A stretch of 60,045 nt of DNA from an uncultured Colwellia sp. GTDB lineage: Bacteria; Pseudomonadota; Gammaproteobacteria; Enterobacterales; Alteromonadaceae. Made by a program: the position numbers and the translations under genes. Location of the stretch: NCBI GenBank assembly GCA_913061475.1, contig CAJXUN010000028.1:1-60045 (forward strand), in the 5' to 3' direction. Of this stretch, positions 35,552 to 45,283 are shown in pieces. The notes beneath the pieces were generated by a model. The model had not been told where the DNA came from. It made no database searches and saw only the letters and a list, made by a program, of their open reading frames with translations. Position 1 is the first letter of the stretch. Each line of letters starts with the position of its first letter.

Positions 35552-35772
35552 TCAAGCAGCATAAGACAGATTTATTGTGGATTGTTCAAACTCAATTGGA
35601 GAAAAGTCACCATTTGATGTGTGCAGCCTGATTTGATTGTAATGTAAGCTTCAACATCTTCTTTCATACCTTGGCGTGTTAAATGATAAATATTTAACAA
35701 CCATTCATTTTTCAAACGACCAAAAAATCGCTCAACAACAAGCTGTGTTAATGACAGCGAGTAAAACACCAA
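35552..35772 (-). pseudogene. remnant of an IS3-family transposase (OrfB C-terminus)
   Basis: The minus strand reads LVVERFFGRLKNEWLLNIY and then HLTRQGMKEDVEAYI, the C-terminal DDE end of IS3-family transposases; the E of VVERFF is the expected catalytic Glu. At about 35645 a frameshift breaks the frame. The other frame then continues with YNQIRLHTSNGDFSPIEFEQ and ends at TGA 35554-35552. Everything upstream of VVERFF (integrase core, OrfA, left end) is missing. It lies 38 bp from the next gene's stop codon. A dead insertion-sequence scar. Confidence 0.85.
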
Positions 35773-35809
35773 ACATTTTAGATTATTTTTGCCATCAAAT
35801 TGTTTAATA

Positions 35810-37639
35810 TTATAAATATAACCAATTTAATAACAGTGACAGTGTTATCCACATTAATACAATGAGTGGAATACCAATGCGCATAAAGTCAGAGAACTTA
35901 TAACCACCGGCATTCATAACTAAAAGATTGGTTTTATAGGCCATCGGTGTGGCGTAGCTTAAGTTGGCACCAAATAATACGGCCAAAATAAAAGGCTCAG
36001 CAGGAAGGTTTAATTGGCTTGCAACCGAAATAGCGATAGGTGTACCGATAACGGCCGCAGCATTGTTGGAAACAATATTGGTTAAGATAGCTAATAATAA
36101 CATTAAGGCTGCTAACACGCCCCCTGGTGGCAAGCCAAATGATAAAGCTACAAATACCTGTGCTATATATTCAGCGCCCCCTGTCATCATCATTGCAGAG
36201 CCAAGCGCTAATGATGCCGCAACAATTAAAATAACTTGAGTGCTCAGTGCGGAAGAAGCTTCCTGCCAATTTAAGCATTTAGTTAGTAATAGTATCAACA
36301 CACCACATACTGAACTAATATTAATGGGTAAAATGCCCAATGCTGAGATGGCAACTACGGCGAGTAATGTGCCTAATGCGATGGGCGCTTTGCTGGTTTG
36401 TGGTAGCGATTCTGCACCATCAATAATTAATAGGCCGGGCTTGGCTTTTAATAAACTTAATTGCTCTGTTTCACCTTGTACCAGTAAGACGTCGCCAATC
36501 TGTAAACGCGTATTACCTATACTACTGCGCCCCATTTCCATTGCTTTACCGGCTCGATGTAGGGCAACGACTGAAATTGCGTGTTTTTGTATGAAATTGG
36601 CTTGTTGTAGCGTTCTACCTTCCACACCAGAGCCAGCGATAATAACAATTTCTGCTAATGTTTGTTTATCTGCTTTTAAAGGGTGTTCATCATCTACTTT
36701 ATGCAGGCCAGAAAACAGCGTTGCCCCTAAAACAGTTTCGTATTCTTTTAGACGATCAGGGTAGTCATGCACTTTTAAACGGTCGCCAACCACAAGCACA
36801 GTATCAGGTAGAGGGATAATATTTCGGTAATCTTTACCTCGTTGCACACTCTCAATTTTTAACTGACCGTCAGTTAAGGCAATGACTTCGGCAATAGTTT
36901 TTTCGTTAACAATACTTTCTTCATTTATGTTGAGATACGCGCTAAATAAACGTGGAGACGTGTCAGGCATTGACGGTGCCCGGCTGGGCAGTAGCTTAGG
37001 TGCAATTAGCCATAAATAGAGTATTGCAACAACTGAGGCAATAAGGGCTGGTTGAATAAAATCAAAGAGTCCAAATTCTGCTGCGCCCATATTTTTTGCA
37101 ATACTAACCACTAACAAGTTAGTGGAAGTGCCGATAGTGGTTGCCATGCCGCCCACCAAAGTTGCTAATCCCATCGGCAGCAACATTGGAGATGAGTCGG
37201 TTTTTGTGCGTAATGAAACACTGATCAAAATCGGTAGTAATAACACCACTACAGGTGTGTTATTAATAAAGGCACTTAATGCACCAGCAAGCACGAGAGT
37301 GATCAATAAAGATAATGTTGGGCTTATTTTCCAGAGCTTAGCTAAATACCGACCAATAGGCTCCAAAGCTCCGGTTCGTACAATGCCATGGCCAATGATC
37401 ATCAATGAACATACGGTAACTAGGGCTTCATGACCAAAGCCAAAAAATAATGAGCTTGGCTCGAAATGTACGCCGTCAAGGTAAAACGGAAAAAGAGCAA
37501 ACATCAGACATAATATTGCGATAACGGCGAGCGAAGAAGTTTCTAACGGCGTATCTTCTCGACGAAACAAATATAATGCCAGTACAGTAATTAATAAAAC
37601 AGCCAAGGCATGATTATTGGGAAGTTCTGGAATATTCAA
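35810..37639 (-). CDS. SLC13/DASS-like permease with two TrkA_C (RCK_C) domains
   Basis: A probable sodium-coupled anion transporter of the CitMHS/SLC13-type permease group. The 609-residue protein has an N-terminal membrane half (about 1-205), then a cytoplasmic pair of TrkA_C regulatory domains (about 215-375; motifs VLVVGDRLKVHD and IGDVLLVQGETEQL). A C-terminal membrane half follows, with the conserved NNAAAVIGTPIAIS and NTPVVVLLLPI signatures in the two pore hairpins. The substrate (sulfate, dicarboxylate or other) cannot be told from sequence. It is monocistronic. Confidence 0.85.
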   Translation of the reverse strand: MNIPELPNNHALAVLLITVLALYLFRREDTPLETSSLAVIAILCLMFALFPFYLDGVHFEPSSLFFGFGHEALVTVCSLMIIGHGIVRTGALEPIGRYLAKLWKISPTLSLLITLVLAGALSAFINNTPVVVLLLPILISVSLRTKTDSSPMLLPMGLATLVGGMATTIGTSTNLLVVSIAKNMGAAEFGLFDFIQPALIASVVAILYLWLIAPKLLPSRAPSMPDTSPRLFSAYLNINEESIVNEKTIAEVIALTDGQLKIESVQRGKDYRNIIPLPDTVLVVGDRLKVHDYPDRLKEYETVLGATLFSGLHKVDDEHPLKADKQTLAEIVIIAGSGVEGRTLQQANFIQKHAISVVALHRAGKAMEMGRSSIGNTRLQIGDVLLVQGETEQLSLLKAKPGLLIIDGAESLPQTSKAPIALGTLLAVVAISALGILPINISSVCGVLILLLTKCLNWQEASSALSTQVILIVAASLALGSAMMMTGGAEYIAQVFVALSFGLPPGGVLAALMLLLAILTNIVSNNAAAVIGTPIAISVASQLNLPAEPFILAVLFGANLSYATPMAYKTNLLVMNAGGYKFSDFMRIGIPLIVLMWITLSLLLNWLYL

Positions 37640-37725
37640 AAGCTGTTACCAAGTTAGTTAATTATTTTGCAGTTTGCACTAGTCTTCGCATGACGGCGTT
37701 ATGTCAGTGATAAACTATCCAGGTA

Positions 37726-37986
37726 TTAATTATGCTCTTTCATAAATTCTAACGCTTTTGCAACGGCGACTTTGACATTATTTTCCATTTCAAAACGTTC
37801 CGACGCAGGTAAGTAAAAGGCCATGTCTACTTCATGTCTGATATAACGTGTAGGTAATTGATTTAGAACAACACAAACGAGATCGGCGATAAACTCATCA
37901 TCGTATTTATCTTCTAATTTTAATGCGGCAAAGTGCTGAGAAACTAATTTTTCATAGTAGTTGTGAATATCATCAGAAATTTTCAT
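37726..37986 (-). CDS. ComFB-like protein
   Basis: A small 86-residue acidic protein matching the late-competence ComFB family: N-terminal DIHNYYEKLVSQHF, then YDDEFIADLVCVVLNQLPTRY and RHEVDMAFY. Some ComFB-like proteins in other bacteria bind cyclic dinucleotides; whether this one does is not known. No competence genes are next to it. Confidence 0.75.
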   Translation of the reverse strand: MKISDDIHNYYEKLVSQHFAALKLEDKYDDEFIADLVCVVLNQLPTRYIRHEVDMAFYLPASERFEMENNVKVAVAKALEFMKEHN

Positions 37987-38104
37987 ATATGTGACTCTAT
38001 TATAAAGTTGATATTTTCAAGCGTAATGCTAGTGCAATGAAAACACCAACCTTTTTTATCTGTTAAGGCTAATTTTTATAAAAAATTGACTGGGAGGAGC
38101 TTGA

Positions 38105-38707
38105 TTAGAACTTTTCTGCTTGGGCTATTTCACGCTCAAGCTTAGAAATTGCTTGGCGGCAGCGGCCAAGTCGCTGATGCAGAGCCAGTACTTCTTCAGA
38201 TAGTTGTTTGCTGCGCTTCACATTGGCATTCTGCCTTTGTAATTCACGATCTTGTATCATTTCAATTAACCGTCGCTCGAACTCAAAGGTTTCGTTGAGC
38301 TTTTTATGCAAATTATGACTCGATTGCATGACAGCTTGAGCGGCTTTTTTATAGCGTCTAGCTTTCATCGCGACTAGCCTTTGCTCTGGCTCCTTATGCA
38401 AGGTGCTATTTGAGTTTAAGGCTGTACGTAATGCAGATATTTGTTGTTCAATTAATAATAAACGGCTGTGCGCAAGGGTATTTTTATTGGCAGCGAGTAA
38501 CCGCGATAGTTCATCAGTTTTGTTTTTCACTTCAATAATATAAGGATGAAACATATCACTATGAGTGAGAAACAATTTTTCAGAAAAAATGTCATTCTCT
38601 TGAATTATTTTATGTGATTTTGAGTGTTTATTTTGTTGATCAACGACAATCGCTTGTTGGTTAAGTTGTTCAATAACGGCATGAATCTTAATAATCGCGC
38701 TATGCAT
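38105..38707 (-). CDS. priC: primosomal replication protein PriC
   Basis: A replication-restart accessory protein that helps PriA/Rep load DnaB at stalled forks. The 200-residue helical protein has the PriC landmarks FSEKLFLT near residue 41 and an ISALRTAL helix. The C-terminal basic segment FEFERRLIEMIQDRE is followed by LALHQRLGRCRQAISKLE, aligning with E. coli PriC DFERRLREMV and ARLARCRHALEKIE. It is 12 bp downstream of the TauE/SafE permease gene on the same strand. Confidence 0.85.
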   Translation of the reverse strand: MHSAIIKIHAVIEQLNQQAIVVDQQNKHSKSHKIIQENDIFSEKLFLTHSDMFHPYIIEVKNKTDELSRLLAANKNTLAHSRLLLIEQQISALRTALNSNSTLHKEPEQRLVAMKARRYKKAAQAVMQSSHNLHKKLNETFEFERRLIEMIQDRELQRQNANVKRSKQLSEEVLALHQRLGRCRQAISKLEREIAQAEKF

Positions 38708-38719
38708 AGATATCCTTTA

Positions 38720-39502
38720 TTAACTCAGCCAAGCCTGATAGCCCAAATTAACCGACATAATAATGACGACAGTGATAAAAACAGGTCGTATAAACTTGCC
38801 GCCAAATTTAATCGCCCAATGTGCGCCTACCCAAGCACCAAGCATAATAAATATGCCCATTGAAATACCTAAAGCAAAATTAACATGGCCTAAATAAATA
38901 AAAGTCAATAAACTGAAAAAGTTACTGACGAAATTAGTAGAACGCGCTAAACCAGAGCTTAACAAAATATCTATCTTGTATAAAACATTCGAGGAACTCA
39001 CCCAAAAAGCACCGGTACCAGGGCCCGCTATGCCATCATAAAACCCGAGTATTAATCCTTGAATTAGTTGTTTCGATTTAACCGAGGCTGTCTTTAGTGG
39101 TAAGCCCAAAGTATCATTAATGGTTGAACGAGAAAATAGTGTATATATCGCCGTCAATACCACTAATACCGGAATATATTTATCTAAAAATTCAACCGAA
39201 AGGAAGTTTACGATTATGGTTCCTGATATAGCGCCAATCGCCGTAGCTATAATCGCTAATCGCCAATACTTTGGATTGAAGAGGTTTTTTCGATAGAAAG
39301 TAAATGAAGCGGTGAATGAGCCAAAAGAAGCGGCTAATTTATTGGTTCCCAACGCTACGTGAGGAGGTAATCCTGAAGTTAATAATGTTGGAACCGTTAG
39401 CATGCCACCACCACCTGCGATAGCATCAATTAGCCCAGCAATAAAACCGACACTGCATAAGGTTATCCATAAACTGATGTCTAGGACAGGATCAATAACC
39501 AT
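38720..39502 (-). CDS. TauE/SafE (TSUP) family membrane transporter
   Basis: An inner-membrane protein of the sulfite exporter TauE/SafE family, closest in style to E. coli YfcA. The 260 residues contain about eight membrane segments. The two repeat signatures are GFIAGLIDAIAGGGGMLTVP (near residue 18-37) and the second-half LGFYDGIAGPGTGAFW (near 151-166), each with the Gly-rich turn of the family. Substrate unknown. Confidence 0.9.
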   Translation of the reverse strand: MVIDPVLDISLWITLCSVGFIAGLIDAIAGGGGMLTVPTLLTSGLPPHVALGTNKLAASFGSFTASFTFYRKNLFNPKYWRLAIIATAIGAISGTIIVNFLSVEFLDKYIPVLVVLTAIYTLFSRSTINDTLGLPLKTASVKSKQLIQGLILGFYDGIAGPGTGAFWVSSSNVLYKIDILLSSGLARSTNFVSNFFSLLTFIYLGHVNFALGISMGIFIMLGAWVGAHWAIKFGGKFIRPVFITVVIIMSVNLGYQAWLS

Positions 39503-40369
39503 AGAAATTTTTGCCTTGAAAATTAGGCCGTTATTATACCACAGTGAAAGCTTGGTTTTCCCTACATTTATTCATCCACTTGCTCGATATTGACTAAGTT
39601 TCAAATCACTTAGTTTGAAACGATATATAAACAAACCAATTCATTTTGATTTTAGATGTGTCAACTAATTGTTTTTTTTAAGTTTTTAATTTTAACTTTA
39701 ATGAGCTAAGTTTTGTTTTTTACATAAAGTGAATAATGACAACGCTATATACCGTTTTGTGTTGCTAAATAATCTAATCTTCTGTTGTGACGCTTAAAGC
39801 CAGAAAGAGCCTTAAAGTCAGAAGTGTGTATAGAACAGTATATTTTTACTCAGTTACAAAAATAAATGTCTCTGAATATGTAAAACTGTTTAATTATGTT
39901 TACGTTATTTGATTGGTTTTAAGTTATTGTATTTATTGGTTTTAATTTTTTTTGATTTTGCCGGCGTTTGCGGGTTTCTATAAGTTTTAGTCTTAGAGTT
40001 TTTTAAAAAATAATTTTTAGTATTAATACGAAAAATATTTACCCCTTTGTTTTTAAAGGTATTAATTGTTTATTTTGTGGTGGGCGAGGCGCAGTGTGTT
40101 GGTGTTTTATTGTTATCATCTTCATTGATAGCGTCATTTTGTTATCTTATTGTTTTTAACTGTTATTGTCCCGCTTTGTCGTTGCGTTTAGATCTTAACT
40201 GTGAATAATGTAATTAAAACGTAACTGTTTGTGTTGACCAATTAACAAGATTAAGTTTAATATCTTAGCCGACAGTTTGGGTCAATGACCAAAATAAATC
40301 ACTAAACAAGGCAACATAGCCTTGAAATTAAAACACTAGAACCGCGAAAGTGGTCCAGGGAGTAAATCA
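39503..40369. other. 867-bp AT-rich intergenic region upstream of the TonB receptor
   Basis: The largest gene-free stretch after the tRNA region. It contains a 13-nt direct repeat (39793-39805 and 39811-39823, 12 of 13 identical) enclosed by CTTCTG/CAGAAG arms (39779-39784, 39819-39824). Long T-rich tracts occur around 39660-40170. The receptor promoter and a palindrome lie at its right end. No small gene or known RNA was recognised. Confidence 0.5.
40234..40293 (+). promoter_or_regulatory. promoter and candidate operator of the TonB-dependent receptor
   Basis: TTGACC (40234-40239), an 18-bp spacer and TAATAT (40258-40263) form a good sigma-70 promoter. Just downstream, near +10 to +20, is the palindrome GGTCA-A-TGACC (40280-40290) inside a wider near-dyad TTTGGGTCA/TGACCAAAA. 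The position fits repressor binding. The regulator is unknown. It is not a Fur box by eye. Confidence 0.5.
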
Positions 40370-43261
40370 ATGTATCAAAGTAACAAGCTTACTAAAGCTG
40401 TTCGCTTAGCTCTTGTAGCTGGCGCAACAACAACCATCTTAGCTGCACCAAGTGCAATGGCATTTGCTGACGACGCAGCCGCAGAAGAAAAGGGTGTTGA
40501 ACGTATCCAGGTAACTGGTTCACGTATTCGTCGTTCTGAATTAACTGCTGTAACACCTATCATCGAAATCGATGCTCAAGAGTTTGCAATCTCAGGTAAC
40601 CTTAACATCGAGCAAAAACTTGCTGAATTACCTTCTACTTTACCTTCATTTGGCCCTAGTTCAAATAACCCAGGTGATGGTACTGCAACAGTCGATTTAC
40701 GTGGTTTAGGTACTTCTCGTACTTTAGTTATGGTAAATGGCCGTCGTTGGGTTCCAGCGCGTCAAGATGGTGTTGTCGATCTAAACACAATCCCAGCTTC
40801 TTTAATTGAAAATGTTGAAATCATCACTGGTGGTGCTTCTGCTGTATACGGTTCAGATGCAATCGGTGGTGTTGTTAACTTCAAGTTAAAAGATGATTTT
40901 GAAGGTGTAGAAATTTCAACGTTATATGATGTAACGACTGAAGGCGACGCAGAAAAATTCAACCTTGATTTAACTATGGGTGGTAACTTTGCAGATGACC
41001 GCGGTAACGCAGTTCTTTATATCGGTTACTCAAAGCGTGAAGCTTTATTCCAAGGCGATCGTGATTTTGCTTCTGTTGCATTAACAGAAGGTGCTGATGA
41101 GTTAGTTGCAGGTGGTTCTTCTGGTATTCCAGGTACGCGTGTTTTTGGTGGTCCAACAATTAACATTGGTCCAAATGCAGGTTCAAGTCTAGGTCGTTTC
41201 AATCAAGATGGTTCAGGTGCAGCATTTACTGCAGCTGATCGTTTTAACTATGCACCTGATAACTTCTTACAGTTACCACAAGAGCGTTTGACTATGAGCG
41301 CGTTCTCTCATTTCTACATTAATGATGAGACTCGTATCTACAGTGAAATTTCTTTTATTCGTAACGAAGTACCACAAGAATTAGCACCAACACCAGCGTT
41401 TACTACAATTACAGTAAATCCGAATAGCGCATTCTTCGCTGCTGATGTTCAAGATGCAATGCTAAATGCTCAAGTAAATAATAATAATGGTACTCCAGAT
41501 GATGCGTCAGATGATTTTCTTGAGTCAGCATTAAACGCAGATGGCACTTATGATATGTTTGTTGGTCGTCGTATGGTTGAAAATGGTTCACGCCAATCAA
41601 TCGATACACGTGATGCAATGCGTCTTTTAGTCGGTGTTGATGGCTACTTTAATGACGATTGGTCATACGATGTTTACTACAGTCGTTCACAAATGGATCA
41701 ATCAAACTTATTAAACAATGACGTTGCTGCTTCACGTTTCAAGCAAGCGTTGTTAGTTAACGATGCAGGCACAGAGTGTCAAGATACATCAAACGGTTGT
41801 GTTCCACTTAACATCTTTGGTGAAGGTAACATTACACAGGAAGCTGTCGGCTTTATTAATATCGGTGCGACTAACGTAACGTCACTTACTCAAGAAGTAT
41901 TTATGGCAACAGTATCTGGTTCATTACCATTTACCTTCCCAGGTGCATCTGAGCCAGTAGGCCTTGTTTTTGGTTATGAAAAACGTCAAGACGAGTCTTC
42001 GTTCCGTCCAGATGAATTCTTATCTGGTGGTGATGTGTTAGGTTTTAATGCTGGTAAACCAACAATTGGTAAGTACTCTTCAGATGAGATATTCACAGAG
42101 TTCTCATTACCACTACTTAGCGGTAAGGATTTTGCTGAAGACTTAAGCCTTTGGGGTGCAGCACGTTTTGCTGATTACTCAAACATTGGTCAAGTTTCAT
42201 CATTTGCTGCCGCATTAAACTGGGCTCCAACAGATTGGATTAGTACACGAGTAGGTCTCCAATCAGCGGTACGTGCGCCAAATGTTTCTGAATTATTTCT
42301 AGGTTCTGCTGCTGGTTTCCCAGGTGCATCAGATCCATGTTCTGTTGGTGGTTTCCAAGAAGGTATTACCGATAGAGCGCTTTGTGTAGCCTCAGGTGTT
42401 GCTGCTGACCAAGTTGGTGTGTTTACTCAAGCCAACTCGCAAATTGAAGGTGCTTTTGGTGGTAATTCAGAACTACAAGAAGAAACTTCAGATACCTTTA
42501 CTGTTGGTCTTGTTGTGCAACCATTTGAAGGTTTAGATTTCACTATCGATTATTTCGATATTTCAATTGAAGATGCAATTTCATCATATGGTGTAAATAA
42601 CATTCTTAATGTTTGTTACAACATTGCAAAAGATGCTTCACACGAAACTTGTAGCGCAATTACTCGTCGCGCTGATGGTAACGTTGATGTTGTTAGCTCA
42701 TTAAATGCTAATATCTCTTCTATTGAAACTTCTGGTGTCGATTTCAACGTTACGTACAACACCGAGCTTGAATTTGGCTTCTTTGGTGGTGGTTCAGACT
42801 TAAATGTTCAGTTCCGTTCAACGTTCCTAGATACTGCTGATGTTGTACCAGTAGTTGGTTTACCAACTAAAAATGAGTGTGCTGGCTATTACGGTAACAC
42901 TTGTGGTAACCCACAACCTGATTTCCAAGCTAACACACGTGTTAACTGGACTACAGGCGATTTAACATTGTCAGCATTAGTTCGTTATATTGGTAGCACT
43001 GAAGATGACCAGTTAATGACAGATAAAACGTTGTCAGCAAATGATTTAATTGTTTCTGAAATTGATGCAGCTATCTATGTTGATTTAAGTGCAAGCTACG
43101 TATTTAGCGAAAACTTAAACGTTAACTTTGGTGTTAAAAACGTATTTGACGAAGAGCCAACTGCTTTAGGTGATTCACAGCAACAAGCTAACACGTTCCC
43201 TGAAACATATGATGTTATTGGTCCACGTGTATTCTTAAGTGCTTCTTACACGTTTAATTAA
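40370..43261 (+). CDS. TonB-dependent outer-membrane receptor
   Basis: A 963-residue outer-membrane active-transport receptor. A signal peptide (about 1-33, ending SAMAFA) precedes the plug domain. The plug has IQVTGSRIRRSELTAVTPI, VMVNGRRWVP and ENVEIITGGASAVYGSDAIG. A 22-strand-type barrel follows, ending in aromatic SASYTFN. Cys pairs occur in extracellular-type loops (ECQDTSNGCVPLN; NECAGYYGNTCG). It belongs to the large receptors common in marine Alteromonadales, which usually take up oligosaccharides, peptides or siderophores. Substrate is not inferable. It is monocistronic with its own promoter and strong terminator. Confidence 0.93.
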   Translation: MYQSNKLTKAVRLALVAGATTTILAAPSAMAFADDAAAEEKGVERIQVTGSRIRRSELTAVTPIIEIDAQEFAISGNLNIEQKLAELPSTLPSFGPSSNNPGDGTATVDLRGLGTSRTLVMVNGRRWVPARQDGVVDLNTIPASLIENVEIITGGASAVYGSDAIGGVVNFKLKDDFEGVEISTLYDVTTEGDAEKFNLDLTMGGNFADDRGNAVLYIGYSKREALFQGDRDFASVALTEGADELVAGGSSGIPGTRVFGGPTINIGPNAGSSLGRFNQDGSGAAFTAADRFNYAPDNFLQLPQERLTMSAFSHFYINDETRIYSEISFIRNEVPQELAPTPAFTTITVNPNSAFFAADVQDAMLNAQVNNNNGTPDDASDDFLESALNADGTYDMFVGRRMVENGSRQSIDTRDAMRLLVGVDGYFNDDWSYDVYYSRSQMDQSNLLNNDVAASRFKQALLVNDAGTECQDTSNGCVPLNIFGEGNITQEAVGFINIGATNVTSLTQEVFMATVSGSLPFTFPGASEPVGLVFGYEKRQDESSFRPDEFLSGGDVLGFNAGKPTIGKYSSDEIFTEFSLPLLSGKDFAEDLSLWGAARFADYSNIGQVSSFAAALNWAPTDWISTRVGLQSAVRAPNVSELFLGSAAGFPGASDPCSVGGFQEGITDRALCVASGVAADQVGVFTQANSQIEGAFGGNSELQEETSDTFTVGLVVQPFEGLDFTIDYFDISIEDAISSYGVNNILNVCYNIAKDASHETCSAITRRADGNVDVVSSLNANISSIETSGVDFNVTYNTELEFGFFGGGSDLNVQFRSTFLDTADVVPVVGLPTKNECAGYYGNTCGNPQPDFQANTRVNWTTGDLTLSALVRYIGSTEDDQLMTDKTLSANDLIVSEIDAAIYVDLSASYVFSENLNVNFGVKNVFDEEPTALGDSQQQANTFPETYDVIGPRVFLSASYTFN

Positions 43262-43312
43262 TCACTAATAAAACTATATTAATTTATAGCTTTATTAAGC
43301 ATTAATTCATTG

Positions 43313-43347
43313 AAAAGTGACCAACCTATGTTGGTCACTTTTTTTTT
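43313..43347 (+). terminator. strong terminator after the TonB receptor
   Basis: AAAAGTGACCAAC and GTTGGTCACTTTT form a perfect 13-bp stem with loop CTAT, followed by more T. It separates the receptor from the modification genes. Confidence 0.9.
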
Positions 43348-43434
43348 ACATAACGTTAAGCTAAACATGACAATAAGCAGTTAAAGTACTTGTCTTAACT
43401 AAATTTTACCTATAAATACTGAAACGGATTAACT

Positions 43435-45282
43435 ATGCCTAATGTTAGCTCCGCCAATATAACAATAAAACTCCAACACCTTTTTTCCTTATTACAAAAA
43501 GGCGAAGCTAAAACGGTAATTAAAGAGTTAGATGCTCTGCTTACTCGTGCCGATAACAATGCCGGTAATAATGCCGATGTGATGCATTTGGCGGCAATGG
43601 CACATAAAGCAGATGGCTCACTTGATAAGGCTATTAGCTATTTTATTGAATCGAGTCGTATTAATAAAAACCAACCACAAGTTCATAACAATCTTGGTAA
43701 TACTTATAAGCAAAATTTGAATGTAGTGTTAGCAGAAAAACACTATAAAATTGCCATTAGCTTAAACCCCCAATATCTTGATGCGTTAAAAAACCTCGGT
43801 TTACTTTACTTAAGTGAACAAAAGTATGCGCAAGCAAAATTAAGTTTTCAGCAAGTACTTTCCTTATCAAAAAATGATGTATCAGCACTAACATCGCTAG
43901 GAAATATCTATAAAGTAGAGCAAGATTTTCAACTAGCTATTAAGTTTTACAAGCAAGCACTTAGTGCTAATCCAAACTATATAAATGCTTGGCATAACCT
44001 AGGCGTTTCTCATCGCATGAATGGCGAGTTTTTATTGGCGCTAGAATGCTTTAAAAAAGCGCAAGTTATCGCGCCAAATTTAGCTGAACTCGATTTCAAT
44101 GAAGCAAATACACAGTTTGATATGGGTAATTATCAGCAAGCAGAGCAAGCCTATTGGCGTGCATTACGCAAAGCGCCTGACAATTGCGAAGTACATGAAA
44201 CACTCAACGAGTTTTATTGGCAAACAGGAAAAAAAAGCGAGTTTGGCAAAAGTTTCAAGTTGGCCATAGAACATCTGCCAAATAATTCGCTATTACGACA
44301 AGCCTATGCAGAAAGCTTATTGTCTGCCGGCAATCAAGAAAATGCAAAAATAGTGGTAGATGAGGCATTAAAGTTAGAAAAAACACCAGACTTACTGCAC
44401 CTAAAGGGAAAGTTAGTCGCTTCAAGTGGTGATATCAAAGCCGCGATATCGCTTATTGAATCATCATTGCTGCAGCATTATAAGTTGTCGAATGCCTTAG
44501 ATTTAATCGAGTTGCTGATTAGAAACTTCGACTATGAACAAGCGTTAGTTCAAATTAGTTATGCGGAGCAAATTGCGCCCAAAAATCAATTGTTAATAGC
44601 CTATAAAAGCACGTGTTGGCGGTTAACTCATGATGAACGATATCACTGGTTAATTGACTACCAAAAACATATTCAAACTTATGATATTCCCGTCCCTAAA
44701 GGTTATAGTTCAAGGGCTATGTTCCTAGATGAGTTACAAGGTGTTTTGCTGGCAATGCACCAAACAGAGCATGAGCCATTAAAACAAACATTAAGATTTG
44801 GTACTCAGACCCCAGGCCGACTTTTTTATAAGCCAATTAAGCAAATTGTTGAATTAAAAAATGCATTTGAAGCAGTGACACATGAATATATATCAGCACT
44901 TCCTGAAGATAATTCCCATCCTCTTCTCTCAAGAAAAACATCACAAGTGAGTTTTGCTGGTTCTTGGTCTGTTAAGCTAAAACCTAATGGTTTTCATGTT
45001 AATCATGTGCATCCAGAAGGGTGGTTAAGTTCATGTTTTTATATACATGTACCAAACTTTTCGAGCTATTCGCAAGCATCAGAACATGCAGGAGCAATAA
45101 AGTTTGGTGAAAGCTCAATGAATTTAAGTGCACGTGAAAAAATCTCCAGAATTGTCAAGCCTAAGCCGGGATTAGTTACTATATTTCCGTCTTATGTCTG
45201 GCATGGTACGTTCCCATTCAACGGTCCATCCGACGCATTTAGATTAACAGCACCATGCGATATCACGCCAATGGGAGAGTAA
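43435..45282 (+). CDS. TPR protein with C-terminal putative 2OG-Fe(II) oxygenase domain (CHP02466 type)
   Basis: The 615-residue protein has an N-terminal array of about nine TPRs (roughly 10-400; for example QVHNNLGNTYKQNLNVVLAE and AWHNLGVSHRMNGEFLLAL). The C-terminal domain (about 440-612) has the signature GFHVNHVHPEGWLSSCFYIH and a distal VWHGTFPFNG...R. Candidate metal ligands are His524/His526 and His590, with Arg603 for 2-oxoglutarate. No signal peptide, so probably cytoplasmic. The TPRs suggest a protein or peptide substrate or partner. A weak promoter (TTGTCT 43390, TATAAA 43411, 15-bp spacer) precedes it. The methyltransferase gene starts 1 bp after its stop. Confidence 0.85.
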   Translation: MPNVSSANITIKLQHLFSLLQKGEAKTVIKELDALLTRADNNAGNNADVMHLAAMAHKADGSLDKAISYFIESSRINKNQPQVHNNLGNTYKQNLNVVLAEKHYKIAISLNPQYLDALKNLGLLYLSEQKYAQAKLSFQQVLSLSKNDVSALTSLGNIYKVEQDFQLAIKFYKQALSANPNYINAWHNLGVSHRMNGEFLLALECFKKAQVIAPNLAELDFNEANTQFDMGNYQQAEQAYWRALRKAPDNCEVHETLNEFYWQTGKKSEFGKSFKLAIEHLPNNSLLRQAYAESLLSAGNQENAKIVVDEALKLEKTPDLLHLKGKLVASSGDIKAAISLIESSLLQHYKLSNALDLIELLIRNFDYEQALVQISYAEQIAPKNQLLIAYKSTCWRLTHDERYHWLIDYQKHIQTYDIPVPKGYSSRAMFLDELQGVLLAMHQTEHEPLKQTLRFGTQTPGRLFYKPIKQIVELKNAFEAVTHEYISALPEDNSHPLLSRKTSQVSFAGSWSVKLKPNGFHVNHVHPEGWLSSCFYIHVPNFSSYSQASEHAGAIKFGESSMNLSAREKISRIVKPKPGLVTIFPSYVWHGTFPFNGPSDAFRLTAPCDITPMGE

Positions 45283-45283
45283 G

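Noticed and set aside
35346-35617. Overlapping open frames on both strands between ffs and the IS remnant
   Set aside because: Low-complexity, no RBS and no family resemblance, so probably chance frames in AT-rich DNA.
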